Positions 44,947 through 56,428 of a stretch of DNA of 64,000 bases are shown here, piece after piece (within the stretch, counting starts at the first letter, position 1; each line of letters opens with the position of its first letter). Source of the DNA: Larix kaempferi (lineage: Eukaryota; Streptophyta; Pinopsida; Pinales; Pinaceae); assembly GCA_027924585.1 (NCBI GenBank), contig BSBM01000592.1:434001-498000 (forward strand), in the 5' to 3' direction. The notes beneath the pieces are model-generated. The model made no database searches, was not told the origin of the DNA, and saw nothing but the letters and a program-made list of their open reading frames with translations. The translations under genes and the position numbers were made by a program.

Positions 44947-47900
44947 TCAGTGCTCATCAAAATTGAACAAAAATGGATATGCCACCCTCATGGCATCCTC
45001 CAGCTCCCATGTAGCCTCATCGGGACCGTAGTGCTTCCATTGCACCTTTACTTGTCCGATGGCTCGGTTCCGGAGCAATGTTACCTTCTTGTCTAAGATG
45101 CACAATGGATCAGTTTGGAACTCTCCCTCGGGTTCCACCTGGATCACATCCCAACTAATCACATGGTTAGGATCATGTACATATTTCTTAAGCAAAAAGA
45201 CATGAAAAACATTATGAGCTTTAGTGCTAGCAGGCAATGCAATTCTATATGCAACTGGCCCTATTCTTTCAAGCACTTCAAATGGCCAACAATATCTAGG
45301 TGATAGCTTGGCACAACTCCCAAGATTCAAGGAACTCTTTCTTGACTTCACTTTAAGATACACATGATCCCCAACACTAAATTCCCTAAGCACCCTATGC
45401 TTATCTTCATGGCTTTTCTGTCTATCCTGGGCTGCTTTTAAATTCTGCCTGATTTTTGTAACTTTTTGTTCCATTTCCTTAAGCAATTATGGCCCAAGTA
45501 CAATTCTGTTGACTGGATTGTCCCAAGTCACTGGTGTCCTGCACCTTCTTCCATACAAAGTCTCATATGGACTCATTCCCAATGATTCTTGCTGCCCATT
45601 GTTATATGCAAACTCCACCAAGTGTAGATAATCCTCCCACTTGGATGGTTTGTTTATCACATACATGCGAAGCATGTCCTCCAGCACCCGATTTACTCTT
45701 TCTATTTTTCCATCTGTTTGAGGATGGTACATGGTACTAAAGCTCAACTGTGTACCCAAATCTGCAAAGAGACCCTTCCAAAAATTGGAAGTGAACTTGG
45801 TATCCCTGTCAGAAATTATTTCCTTAGGAAATCCATGTAATCTGAATATTTCCTTCATGAAAATATTTGCAATGGCATCGGCTTTATGTGTGGATTTAAC
45901 CGGTATAAAATGTGCTGCCTTTGTTAACTTGTCCACCACAACCATGATGGAATCATGTTGTTTCACAGTCATTGGAAATCTTGTAATAAAATCCATGGAA
46001 ATTACTTCCCATTTCCATTCTGGGATTGGCAATGGATGCAATAAACCTGCTGGGTGTCGGTGTTCAACCTTCACTGCTGACATTTCATACACTTAGAAAT
46101 GTATTCAGCAATGTCCTTCTTCATTCCTAGCCATAAATAATATTTTCTTGCTGTAGAAATTGTTTTCTGATATCCTGGGTGACCAGAGTATGGGGCTTTA
46201 TGGATTTCATCCATAACGATCCTCCTTAAATCTGCCGCATTTGGAATATAGACTCTATTCTTATAAGTAAGAAGTCTGTCTCCTTCCAAATGATAGCCTT
46301 CATACTTCTTTTCAAGGTTTTGCTGCTGCAATTTGCCCTTTATCTGCTCATACACTGCATCCTCAACCATATGGTTAATAATCTGCTGCCTCAAATCTGG
46401 TTGGCAAGTACTAAGGGCTGACACATGCATTTCATGTACCTTCCTGCTGAGTGCATCAGCCACCTTGTTTTCTTTCCCTTTTATGTGTTTGATTTCAAAA
46501 TCAAATTCACACAAAAATTCCAACCATCTAGCTTGCCTAGCATTTAAAGTTGGCTGATCAAACAAGTATTTCAGACCACAATGGTCTGTCCTTAATTCAA
46601 ATTTTCTTCCCATTAAGTAATGCCTCCACATCTTTAAAGCATGTACTATGGCTGCAAGTTGTATATCATGAGTAGCATAGTTCTTATCATGCTCCTTCAA
46701 CTTTCTTGACTCATAGCATATCACGTGGTTGTCTTGCATAAGAACTCCTCCAAGTCCTTGATTGCATGCATCGGTACATACCACAAAGTCTTTTTCTGGG
46801 TTTGCAATTTTCAAAATTGGCGCACTTGTAAGAAGATTCTTCAACCGTTGAAAACTTTCCTCACATCTTGGTGACCATTCAAACTTTATCCCCTTCTTTT
46901 GCAAAGAAGTGATCGGGTTTGCAACCTTGGAGAATCCTTCGATAAACCTCCTGTAGTAACCAGCAAGGCCCATAAAATATCTCACATCAGTCACATTCCT
47001 TAGAGTTGGCCAATTCATAATGGCTTCAATCTTCTCAGGGTCTACAGATATTCCTTTGTCGGAGATGATGTGACCCAAATAATCAATTCTATCTTTATAA
47101 AAGTCACATTTGCTCAACTTTGCATACAGCTTATGCTCCCTTAGTAATTGCATTGTCATTCTCAAATGTTCTTCATGCTCTTCTTCATTCTTAGAATAGA
47201 TGAGAATGTCGTCTAGGAATACAAGAACAAACTTGTCCAAATACTTGCTAAAAACATTATTCATGAGACACATGAATGTAGCTAGTGCATTTGTGAGATC
47301 GAATGGTACCGCTACAAACTCATAGTGTCCATACCTCATTCTAAAGGCTATCTTATGAATATCTTCTTCTTTGATTCTTACCTGATGGTAACCAGACCTC
47401 AAGTCAATCTTTGAAAATACCTTTGCTCCTCTCATTTGGTCAAAAAGGTCATCAATTCGGGGCAATGGGTATTTGTTCTTCACAGTGACTTTGTTCAACT
47501 GCCTGTAGTCAATACATAACCTAAGTGTTCCATCTTTCTTTTTCACAAATAGAACAGGTGCTCCCCACGGGGACACACTTGGCCTAATATATTTCTTTTC
47601 TAGCAACTCTTGTAATTGCATTTTCAATTCTAGCAATTCCGGTGTACTCATCCTGTAGGGTGTCTTAGACACTGGTGCAGCTCCTGGCATAAGTTCAATT
47701 ATAAAATCAATGTCTCTCTTTGGAGGGAATCCTGGAATCTCATCAGGAAAAACATCCTTGAATTCTTGCAATACATGATAGTCCTCCAATTTAAGAGTTT
47801 CATTCTCTGCTGCCTCTAAAATGTGGGTTGCATACAATTGACATCCCTTCCTATAGAACTTTTTCAGTTGCATGGCTGAAACCTGTCTAATAGAAGTCAC

Positions 47901-48764
47901 CTTTGGAATGCCTTTTACAACCCTCGGGTTTCCTTCTTCATCCATGCATTCAAATGTCTTATTTTAGCAGTCAAGTTTAACCCTGTGTGCTTCTAACCAA
48001 TCCATTCCAATGAGAATATCATAAGAACCCAGTGGTAAAATATTCAGATTTGCGTAAGTGAATAGCCCATCCATCTCTAATGGACATTTCTCTACAATTT
48101 CACTAACTTTTCTCTTGGTTCCAGTGGCTAGTTGAACTAACCATGATTTACTATGCTTTAATTTCTTAAAAACACAAATCTCAACAATTCTAGGAGTGAC
48201 ATAACTGTGAGTAGATACAGGATCAATCAAAATAGAAACATATTGCTTAGCAATCTTACCTTCAACTTCAACCATAGTTGATTGATGATCTGCCTGGTGG
48301 TCTTCTACTGCTGCATAGATTCTAGGGATTGTTCTCACCACTTGACCCACAGTTTCAGCTCCTTGGATGTTGTGAACTTGATTTGGATTCCCATTCCGAT
48401 GTGGACAGTTTCTAAGCATGTGGTCTCCCCCACAACCCCAACATTGAAGTGCTTCTCTTGGCTCCCTTGGATCTCTTGGCTTGTCTCCCATCATCCTAGT
48501 TGGCTTAGTCACAACCTGTGATGGTTGCCTTTGCTGATTCCGGAATTGAGGAGGCTTGAACCCCTTCTTCCTTTGATCAAACTTTTTGTTTTTCTTATCC
48601 TTCCATGCCTTATGGATATCTGGTTTGCTTCTGTTTTGATCAAAGCAATACTTGGCCTTTCTTATGGCCTCCTCTAGAGTTCGAGGTTCATCAAACTCAA
48701 TTCTATCTTTATACGACTGGGGCAGCCCACTTAGGAAACGCTGAATTTTCGCCTTATCATCCAA
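44947..48764 (-). pseudogene. Gag C-terminus and pol of Ty3 element 2 (PR-RT-RH-IN-chromodomain)
   Basis: From 48764: DDKAKIQRFLSGLP (gag), CCHC knuckle CWGCGGDHMLRNC, protease region VSILIDPVSTHSYVTPRIVE (usual DSGS is DPVS) and [18 protein letters not shown] near 47964. Then 47945-46071: [31 protein letters not shown], active site FLDDILIYS (intact FxDD), RNase [20 protein letters not shown], zinc-binding HPGYQ...CMKCQQ. A single missing base after CQQ shifts frame to 46092-45487: integrase MDFITRFP, SDRDTKFTSNFW, HPQTDGKIERVN (three catalytic acids kept). TAA at 45487, then 45486-44947: CWPFEVLERIGPVAYRIALP and chromodomain VKVQWKHYGPDEATWELED. The enzymes of reverse transcription look chemically competent apart from the breaks and the protease site. 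Confidence 0.9.
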
Positions 48765-49663
48765 ATATACCTTACATACCTCAGCAGTTCCAAGAACTTG
48801 TTTGCATATTCTTCCATGGTCAATTGTCCCAATCTCAGCTCATGGAACTCTTTGATCTTATCATCATAGTACCTGTCAGAGAGGTACTTCTGCCTGAAGT
48901 ATTTCTTGAACTGCTTCCACACAATCTTCCTTTCATCGATCTTCTTCACTTGCCTGATGTGTTCCCACCATATAGATGCTCTTCCATTCAAGTTGAAGAT
49001 GGCTACCCTTGCCTTCATATTTCCCGAGTAGTCTTGGACTTGGAAATACTTTCTCATCCCAAGAAGCCAAGCTTCAGCTTCTTGACCAAACTTTACATCT
49101 CCATCAAATGTAGGAGGTTTTGCCTTCTTAAATTCCCCATGCGAATTGTTCTTGTAGTGCCTCTTCCTCTTACTTCTGCGGGATGAAGAACTTGAACCCT
49201 CAATGGATTCCTTTGAGTCAGTTGATCCATTAGAAGAGTTTTCTAGAGTATATGTTCTGTCTGTAGAAACTCTTCTTGGTCTACTGGCCCTCTTGCGGGA
49301 ATTCCTCCTAGAACTACTCCCAACCCTTTCTAGATTTGATGTCTGATGCCCAGAGTTTATTTTCCTTTGGATGTCTGTTAAACTCTGCAGCATGGCTGCA
49401 TTCAACTGATTTTGTTCTTCCTGAGCTTTAATCATCCTTTCGTTATCTTCCCTGCAACTTTACAACTCCACCCTTAGGCTTCTCATGGTGGCTACAATAC
49501 CTGGAGGAATCTCTTGATTTCTTCTCCCATTAGATTCTATTTCAGCATTTTCAACATGTATGTTCTCCCCCATGGCATCTGTCTCAGGCTCATAGGGATC
49601 CTGTGCATCATCCATGATGTTCATTTTCCTGGCCCAACCAAGACTCAAAACTTCCAACTGCAC
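48731..49663 (-). pseudogene. Gag N-terminal part of Ty3 element 2
   Basis: One frame runs from about 49663 through a TAA at 49460-49462 to 48731. It contains MNIMDDAQDPYEPETDAMGE, a coiled segment, a Ser/Arg-rich stretch, then FKKAKPPTFDGDVKFGQEAE, AWLLGMRKYFQVQDY, SIWWEHIR and YANKFLELLRYV (retrotransposon gag domain). A frameshift near 48755 leads into the DDKAKIQRFLSGLP frame. The start codon is uncertain; an ATG at MNIMDD would give normal gag length. Confidence 0.8.
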
Positions 49664-50029
49664 TATCTAGAAGGCTGCCTTGATGTAACTATGATTCTGC
49701 AAAATGTGTTCATCCACACAATTGTTAGCTGCATTATATTCTCATAAATTCATAAATTACTTCATGCACGTGGGAAAATATTATATTGACAATTTGTCAA
49801 ATCATGGAATTTTCTCACAATCAACGACATATGAGGGGGACGACGGGGGTCAAGGGAGCTTGCCCCCTTGTGGCTCTGCAAGGCGAGTCGAGGGCAATGC
49901 CCTTGCTTTTTTTTTTTTTGTAAATGTTTCCATTTCGCGCAATCTGGCGCATAAGTTCCATGGCAATTTTTCCATTTTCGGCACCTGAAAATCTCCCTGA
50001 AAAACAGCTGAAATTTCCTGTTTCAGAGC

Positions 50030-50590
50030 AACTTATCCAGTTCTTCCGCCCTGTTGTGGAGCAACTCGCTGAGTTCTTCCGACCTGTTGCGGAGCAACTC
50101 GCTGAGTTCTTCCGCCAAAAACACTTAGAAAAATTTGAGATTTTTCGGACCAACTTGCCAAGTCCTTCCGCCGTTGCGGGCCAACTTGCTAAGTTTTTCC
50201 GCAATTTCGGGCCAACTCGTGGAGTTCTTCCGAAATTTCCCTTTGACGTCGAACACTTAGAAAATTTTTGCTATTTTGGGTCAACTCGGCGAGTTCTTTC
50301 GCTGTTGCGAACCAACTCGCTAAGTTCTTCCGAAAATTTCCCTTCGACGCCGAACACTTAGAAAATTTTCGTTGTTTCGGGTCAACTCGGCGAGTTCTTC
50401 CGCCGTTGCGGACCAATTCACTGAGTTCTTCTGAAACTTTCCCTTCAACGCCGAAAAACACTTAGAAAATTTTTGCTATTTCGGGTCAACTCGGCAAGTT
50501 CTTCCGTCGTTGCGGGCCAACTCGCGGAGTTCTTCTGAAAATTTCCTTTCGACGCCGAACACTTAGAAAATTTTCAAAAACTCTTTAAGA
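50030..50590. repeat. Palindrome-bearing tandem repeat in retroelement leader
   Basis: Between primer site and gag of Ty3 element 2, about five units recur with a period of 101-104 bases (the landmark ACACTTAGAAAA ends at 50128, 50260, 50361, 50465 and 50566; the first gap is 132). Each unit has sub-repeats of the type AACTCGGCGAGTTCTTCCG. AACTCGGCGAGTT is a perfect inverted repeat around its central base. GC content and CpG density exceed the surroundings. ORFs on both strands here reflect the repeat, not genes. Confidence 0.85.
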
Positions 50591-50774
50591 AAATTTTGAA
50601 ATCTTTCCTTCTTTCTGTGATGACTACTGCTCAGCAGGAGATGATCTTACCTTTGTAACTATCCAACTTAGCAAGTTTAGGCCCGATGCTGAGACCTGTG
50701 GTGATCAGGAAGGGGACCTTCCCATGTAACTGTAATCAGATTTGGCCCATAGAGGTCCAATGCTGTAGCCTATG

Positions 50775-50786
50775 GCTTTGATACCA
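50775..50786 (-). promoter_or_regulatory. Primer binding site
   Basis: The minus strand reads TGGTATCAAAGC two bases after the LTR end, 11 of 12 matches to the initiator-Met site TGGTATCAGAGC. Confidence 0.8.
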
Positions 50787-50788
50787 TT

Positions 50789-52350
50789 TATAACGTTCCC
50801 ACCCATCATACCAGTGTGATGGAGAGAACGTTAGACTGAAGGTAGGGCATCTAGCCCCATGAACTTATTAAATAAGCATTCACATATATAAAAAAAGAAA
50901 TATGAAAATGTATAATTATAAGATAACACAACGGAAGTAATTTCAATTACACATCCATCATACATTCAAGCTATTCATGATATTCATCAAATAGATAATT
51001 GCAAAGTTAACACAAGAGAGTACTTATCTTATAACAAAGTAGCCCCGAGCAACTGCCTATGCAACTGCAACGTTCCACCCAACCATAGGCCAGTTGTGAT
51101 TATCAATATCTCAACACACTGCCACCCCCGAGTTGGGCATGATCTCTACAAGGAATCAGGGAACAGCAGACTCACACATAGCCCAAAGATACACCAAATC
51201 AGCCAAGCCAATCTACAGTTGGGTTTATCAGGCTGTTAGGCAATGGAAGGAAGAATTGCCAAGCTAGTGGGATCATCCATAGAGATATGGGCACCCTCTG
51301 CAAGATCTATCTAGCTTGGTCCCAACAATACCTACACACCTGGCACAAGGAGGTATTCCCTTCACTAATACACAGTCCCTTAGGCCATAACTTCCATTCT
51401 AGTGTTCTTCAAGGTGTGCATAGAAGAGCAACCAGCCCTTTTGACACTCTTGAGAGGTTACCTCCTCACTAGGTTTATCAAGCCAATTCTGGTCCACTTC
51501 CACTCCTAATTCTTGCTCACAATTTCAAACCAACACAGGGATGCACCCTACAACAAAACACAAGTGCTGAAAAACATGGGCAACCAAAATGAATTGGTAG
51601 ATGGGGAGTAAACCCTGGGAGAGCAAATTCGTTTTCAGAAAACGTTTTTCTGCATTTCAGGGGCAAAAATGACCTCTATAAACCCCCAAAACGTGACTCC
51701 CTTTCTCCCAGTCACTGTGCAACACAAAAACGAGCTCCCAGCTATGGAAAAATGCAGTAAATTGGTAAAAAACATGATGGGGAAAGCCCAGCTAGCTCAG
51801 ACTGCGTGAGAGAGGAAAGACTATGGGTTCAGAATGGCTTTGGGCACCATTTCGTGGGTGTTTTCTTGCCCCAGAAGCAAAAGTACATTTTTCCAGGTTG
51901 ATGGCTTTCCCATGCACGAAATTGGCTGCCATGCCTCTTCATTCCCAAGGCATTAACTGCCTCAACTAATTTCTGGAAGAATTAAATGATTGGGTGCATA
52001 AGTCAGAATGGGTAGTTGAGGGTTTATTCATTGACATCTGGCTTATCACCATTGGCTCAAGAGTTTGAATAATTTCGCCCCCCTATTCCTTGTAGAATCA
52101 TGCCCCCATCTCTATGTTGCATTGCATAGCTAGTTGTGGGTTTTTCATTAAAATTCGTATTTACATGATGTCTTAATTTACATTGTGCCTATCTAGCACA
52201 AGAACCACATGCATCTATTTTTAATTGCCGATACATAAAACGCTAAATCAATGGTGGGGCTTTGGCCTTGAGCTCCTCACCATGATTAAATAACAATATT
52301 TACATCATTTACAATTTAATGAAAAAGGGGGTCAAAATGGGGACGTTACA
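50789..52350 (-). repeat. 5' LTR of Ty3 element 2
   Basis: Begins GGGGACGTTACA inverted at 52350 and ends at 50789 with TATAACGTTCCC (plus-strand reading), where the other LTR keeps TGTAACGTCCCC. A plus-strand 61-codon ORF at 51287 has a twin in the other LTR and is a shadow. Confidence 0.92.
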
Positions 52351-52355
52351 TCACC

Positions 52356-54213
52356 AAAAAGGTTATCCTCAGCAGAGATGTTTTGTTCAAGGAGGAAGAG
52401 TCATGGAATGGAACCATAGACAAGGGTGTGGGAGCTGCAATACCCCAACCAGAAGATGGAGAAGAAGAGGAGTTGTTTGGACAATAGGGTCTAGTAGCAT
52501 CTTCATCGATAGCAAATACTTCAGAAAGAACACCTAGAAACTCAGTTCGAGGTGAAGCATCAAGTCTGCAATCAGGTAATGAATCTGATCACAGTAATAG
52601 AAATACTAGAAGAATGGAAGATATTTATGATGAATTGGATGCAAATACCAATTATGTTTTTATTGCTAGTGAACTTGTGTTTTATGAAGAGGTTATAAAA
52701 CAAGAGCATTGTGTAAAATCCATGGACGAAGAGATAGATTCCATTGAGAGAAATGATACATGGGATCTAGTTGACCTGCCAAAGAATAAGAAACCCATTG
52801 GTGTGAAGTGGGTCTATAAGACAAAACTCAATGAAAAAGGTGAGACAGATAGGTACAAGGCAAGGTTAGTAGCAAAAGGTTTCTCGCAACAACTAGGAAT
52901 TGATTTTGGAGAAACTTTTGCACCAGTGGCAAGATTGGACACAGTAAGAGCAGTTCTAGCAATTGCAGCCCAGAAAAAATGGAAAGTGTATCAGATGGAT
53001 GTCAAGTCGGCATTCTTGAATGGAATTCTTGAAGAAGAAATTTATGTGGAGCAACCACATGGGTATGAAATAAAAGAACATGAAAAGAAAGTTTACAAGT
53101 TGAAGAAAGCTCTATATGGGCTCAAGCAAGCTCCAAGAACTTGGTACAGCAGAATTGATTCATATCTGATAAAAAATGGTTTTAGCAGAAGCAGCATCGA
53201 ACCAACACTTTACACAAAGGTAAATCAACAAGGACAAATTTTGATAGTTTTTTTATATGTTGATGATATGATTTTTACAGGTGACCTGTCAGTAGATGAG
53301 TTCAAGGTAGCTATCAAGAAAGAGTTCGAGATAACAAACCTTGGATTAATGAAGTTATTTCTTGGCTTAGAAGTAGAACAGTCAGAAAAAGGTATATTTA
53401 TCTCTCAAAATAAATATGCTAATGAAGTTCTTAACCGATTCAGAATGCTTAATTGCAAAACGACACCTACACCAGTAACAACAGGTACAAAGTTGAGCAA
53501 AGAAGATGACAGACCCAATGTAGATCCAACACTGTTTAAGAGACTTGTAGGAAGTCTCATGTGTCTCACATCTACGAGACCAGATATTATGTTTGCTATA
53601 AGCTTGATTTCGAGGTTCATGGAGTCTCCCAAAGACTCGCATTGGCAAGTTGGAAAAAGGATCTTACGATATGTTGCAAGGACTTCAAGCTATGGAATTT
53701 TATACTCAAGCACTGAGTATGATGTTTTGATAGGTTTCACTGACAGTGATTTTGCAGGAAGTTTGGATGACAGGAAGAGCACTTCCGGTCATGTTTTTCA
53801 TCTTGGATCAGAGGTGATTTCACGGGAATCCAAGAAGCAACCCATTGTGACACTTTCATCAACAGACGCATAGTATGTAGCAGCAACATCAACAACATGT
53901 CAAGCAATTTGGTTATGCAGAGTTTTAGAAGGTCTTCTACAGAAACAAGAAGGACCAACAACAATCTATTGTGACAACAATTCAGCAATTGCTCTATCCA
54001 AGAACCATGTTTTTCACTAGAAAAGCAAGCACATTGATACCAGATATCACTTCATAAGAGAACTTGTGAACAATGGTGAAGTTCGTGTTGAGCATTGTAA
54101 ATCAATTGACCAATTGGCTGACATATTCACAAAGCCATTGGAAAAAGATATTTTTGAAACCCATAGAAATAATTTAGGCATTGTAAAAGCTGTAGTAGTC
54201 AGCAGTAGTAATT
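52356..54213 (+). pseudogene. Copia RT-RNase H (second half of the polyprotein)
   Basis: Resumes with KKVILSRDVLFKEEESWNGT, a TAG after LFGQ, then the reverse transcriptase: WDLVDLPKNKKPIGVKWVYK, YKARLVAKGFSQQLGIDFGE, QMDVKSAFLNG and the active site FLYVDDMIF (intact YVDD). RNase H: GFTDSDFAGSLDDRKSTSGH, LSSTDA-stop-YVA (family LSSTEAEYVA), CDNNSAIALSKNHVFH-stop-KSKHID, ELVNNGEVRVEHC and DQLADIFTKPL. Ends in TAA at 54213. Three stops; otherwise a well-preserved frame of the normal length. Confidence 0.88.
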
Positions 54214-54222
54214 AAGAGGGAG
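54214..54222 (+). promoter_or_regulatory. Polypurine tract of copia element
   Basis: AAGAGGGAG lies directly before TGTTAG of the 3' LTR. Confidence 0.8.
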
Positions 54223-54478
54223 TGTTAGAAATAGTAATTGCTTCAGTTAACTTAGCTTTTACTTTAGTTCCTATTTTGAAGTTCAGTTAATAAATGCAAC
54301 ATCGTGCTTTGCATGCATGCAAAAGCTAGGTTAAAGTTTTTAGGGTTTCCATAAGTGTTTAAATACACATTACATTTTGGTTTGTATTACATCAGTTGAT
54401 CTTCTGCTTATGAATAAAGATTGAAGAGCTGTAGCTCATTCTGCATTATCTTTTGTTTATTTCTGCCTCCAACCTTCA
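54223..54478 (+). repeat. 3' LTR of copia element
   Basis: Starts TGTTAGAAATAGTAATTG and ends CCTCCAACCTTCA, followed by the target duplication TTCTC. The end of this LTR supplies the stop codon of the truncated LRR frame read from the right. Confidence 0.9.
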
Positions 54479-54483
54479 TTCTC

Positions 54484-55900
54484 CAACGACTTCAGGTTTT
54501 CCAATCCGCTTGGCTCTCCAGTGGCACTTGGCCGCTTTTTTAAGTTTGGAAGATCCAAATCTAATGTTTCCAAGGAGCGTTGATGCCCAAATTGGGAAGG
54601 CAATTCTTCAATTTTGTAACAACTCTGAAGATCTATGTATTCAAGAGTGGTGATGTTTTCAAAGCTTCCGCTAGAGAGATTGATATTACAACACGATGAT
54701 AAATTAAGATATTTAAGTTTAATTAAATTCCCAAAGAAACTTGGAAGCCTCTCCAATTCAGTGCATTGAGACAGGTTGATGTGTTCTAGGTTTATTAGAT
54801 TCCCGAAGGAATATGGCAAAGACCTCATGCATTTGGAGCTCAAGCTCAAGTGTTTCAAGGAAAGCAGATAACAAAATTCCTCTAGAATTTCTTCGATATT
54901 ATTCTTGCTCACCACCAACCGTTCCAGGTTCTTCAAAAGCCTTATGGAATTCGGAATATTCGTGAGGAGGGGAGCATCAATCTGTAATTCCTGCAAATGC
55001 AAAGGTGCCTGCAATTTGTTCCACAAAGTGTTTCATTGATTAGATGATTGTCCTCTACAGAACCTGTGTAATTAGTTTGACCTCTGTGGGGCCATAGTTT
55101 GACCTGTTGAAGAGTTCTTTACCCAGCATGGTCTTCCCCACTCCACCTAAGCCCGTGATGATGACGATCTCAACTCTTCCGTTGTGCGGCTGCAATAATA
55201 TTTTCCTTTCAAAATCTTCAACTTTCTCATGTAAACCAGTGGGATATCTGGCCACATTCAACTGTGTTTTAACCCCTTTTTTGAACTTAGCTTTAACAAC
55301 GTTATCTAGTAGTTCCCCCTCAATCTCTGATCATACAGAGATTGCATCTTGTACTCAAGATAAAATGGGAAGAGGTGTCGTAGTAGTCCTTACCCGTTAA
55401 ACGCCTCCAGATCTAAACCACTTATGTCAACAACAGGTGAAAGGGAATTTCTCCAGATCTCAATAGCTATGAACCTATAACGCAGTTGAGAGTCGTGCGA
55501 TCTCTTCTTTTGTAGGTTGTGTAGAGATCGAGCATACACTCCATCTCCTTGGTATGCCGAACGTTAGTAGGTTTGACATGGTGAAAAATTGGAATAATGG
55601 GAGCCTTCGTCTCGAGCATGAGCACCAACTCATCCAGACACCATACTGATTCGACATATTTGGGAGAAAATATTGCAACATGGGCAGAGGCGATTCTGAT
55701 AGCGTCTTTTATTTGACAGGTCAAGTCTTCTCCCTCGTGCAGTTCCTCGTAGTCCAGAAACACTCGCAGTCCATGAGAAACAAGCCTGCGGTATAGATGG
55801 CTACGAAGGTCTTCTTCATGTCCGGGCCTCTATGACTTATAAACACGTCAAAGCAGTTATTAGTGTTGGTTGAAGCGGAGGCCGAGGGGGAGGCAGCCAT
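54484..55900 (-). pseudogene. TNL resistance gene, 5' part (TIR, NB-ARC remnant, first LRRs)
   Basis: ATG at 55900: MAASPSASASTNTNNCFDVF then ISHRGPDMKKTF. One missing base shifts to HLYRRLVSHGLRVFLDYEEL, GEDLTCQIKDAIRIASAHVA, IFSPKYVESVWCLDELVLML and IEIWRNSLSPVVDISG (TIR domain). A putative 67-bp intron (55393-55327, GT...AG) separates TIR from ELLDNVVKAKFKKGVKTQLN, RYPTGLHEKVEDFERKIL and P-loop GLGGVGKTMLGKELF. Almost all the rest of NB-ARC is missing: the sequence jumps to LWNKLQAPLHLQELQIDAPL and LRRs (NLINLEHINLSQCTELERLP and similar) up to the copia border. Intracellular immune receptor of the TIR-NB-LRR class; frameshift, deletion and insertion make it a pseudogene. Confidence 0.88.
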
Positions 55901-56002
55901 TTTCTCTATGAAAAATAGAAAGAAAAATGGGAAGGCTTCGGATGGTTGATGAGATCGATACTGATTAAGGGTTTTAGAGTGGTGATGTTTCCAAAGCTTC
56001 TG

Positions 56003-56252
56003 CTAGCTTTCAAGTTTTCCAATCGGCTGAAGATCTATGTATTCAAGAGTGGTGATGTTTCCAAAGCTTCCGCTAGAGAGATTGATATTAGAACACGACG
56101 ATAAATTAAGATATTTAAGTTTAATTAAATTCCCAATGAAACTTGGAAGCCTCTCCAATTCATTGCATTGAGACAGGTTGATGTGTTCCAGGTTTGTTAG
56201 ATTCCCAAACGAATTTGGCAAAGACCTCATGCATTTGGACCTCAAGCTCATA
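56003..56252 (-). pseudogene. Duplicated LRR fragment upstream of the TNL
   Basis: The minus strand encodes KCMRSLPNSFGNLTNLEHIN, LSQCNELERLPSFIGNLIKL and KYLNLSSCSNINLSSGSFGN, nearly identical to the TNL LRRs at about 54626-54848. It lies in the same orientation 100 bases upstream of the TNL start codon. A short stretch (GTGGTGATGTTTCCAAAGCTT) occurs twice, at about 55980 and 56052, marking the junction. It is a partial tandem copy or the tail of a lost neighbouring TNL. Confidence 0.85.
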
Positions 56253-56428
56253 AACTTATTTACCATTTTAAAATTAACATATATGTTATAATTGAGATTC
56301 AATCATTTACATTTGAATGTACCTACATCTTTGTGATAATTTAAAGGTAATGATAACGTATATAAACGAATAATAATGCACCCATTTGCATAAAGTGGGA
56401 AGGCGTTGGTCGTTGTGGCCTTCGACTT

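Larger units (their letters stand above)
43358..52350 (-). mobile_element. Ty3 chromovirus-like retrotransposon 2, nested in copia
   Basis: LTRs of 1561 and 1562 bp (43358-44918, 50789-52350) with inverted ends TGTAACGTCCCC...GGGGACGTTACA enclose minus-strand gag, protease, RT, RNase H, integrase and chromodomain. Flanks TTACC (43353-43357) and TCACC (52351-52355) are a 5-bp target duplication with one change. Removing the element joins copia codons YNPIT and KKVILSRDV. Its proteins closely resemble those of element 1 at 19-28 kb. Only about five inactivating changes are seen, so it is younger or less decayed than element 1. Confidence 0.92.
40463..54478 (+). mobile_element. Ty1/copia retrotransposon, split by Ty3 element 2
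   Basis: 256-bp LTRs at 40463-40718 and 54223-54478 are flanked by identical TTCTC (40458-40462 and 54479-54483). A primer site, gag, protease, integrase, reverse transcriptase, RNase H and polypurine tract are in Ty1/copia order (integrase before RT). Without the nested element and its duplicated flank it is about 5.0 kb, normal for copia. Domain style (gag-pol as one ORF, Gly/Arg-rich segment before the CCHC knuckle) suggests the Tork/TNT1 branch. Several stops make it inactive. It lies antisense inside the TNL LRR exon. Confidence 0.9.

Noticed and set aside
45534-46096. Plus-strand ORFs opposite integrase
   Set aside because: They are shadows of the minus-strand integrase, whose catalytic motifs are clear.
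49821-50465. Long ORFs on both strands over the minisatellite
   Set aside because: Open frames on both strands result from the repeat and low stop density; they lie in a retroelement leader and show no domain.
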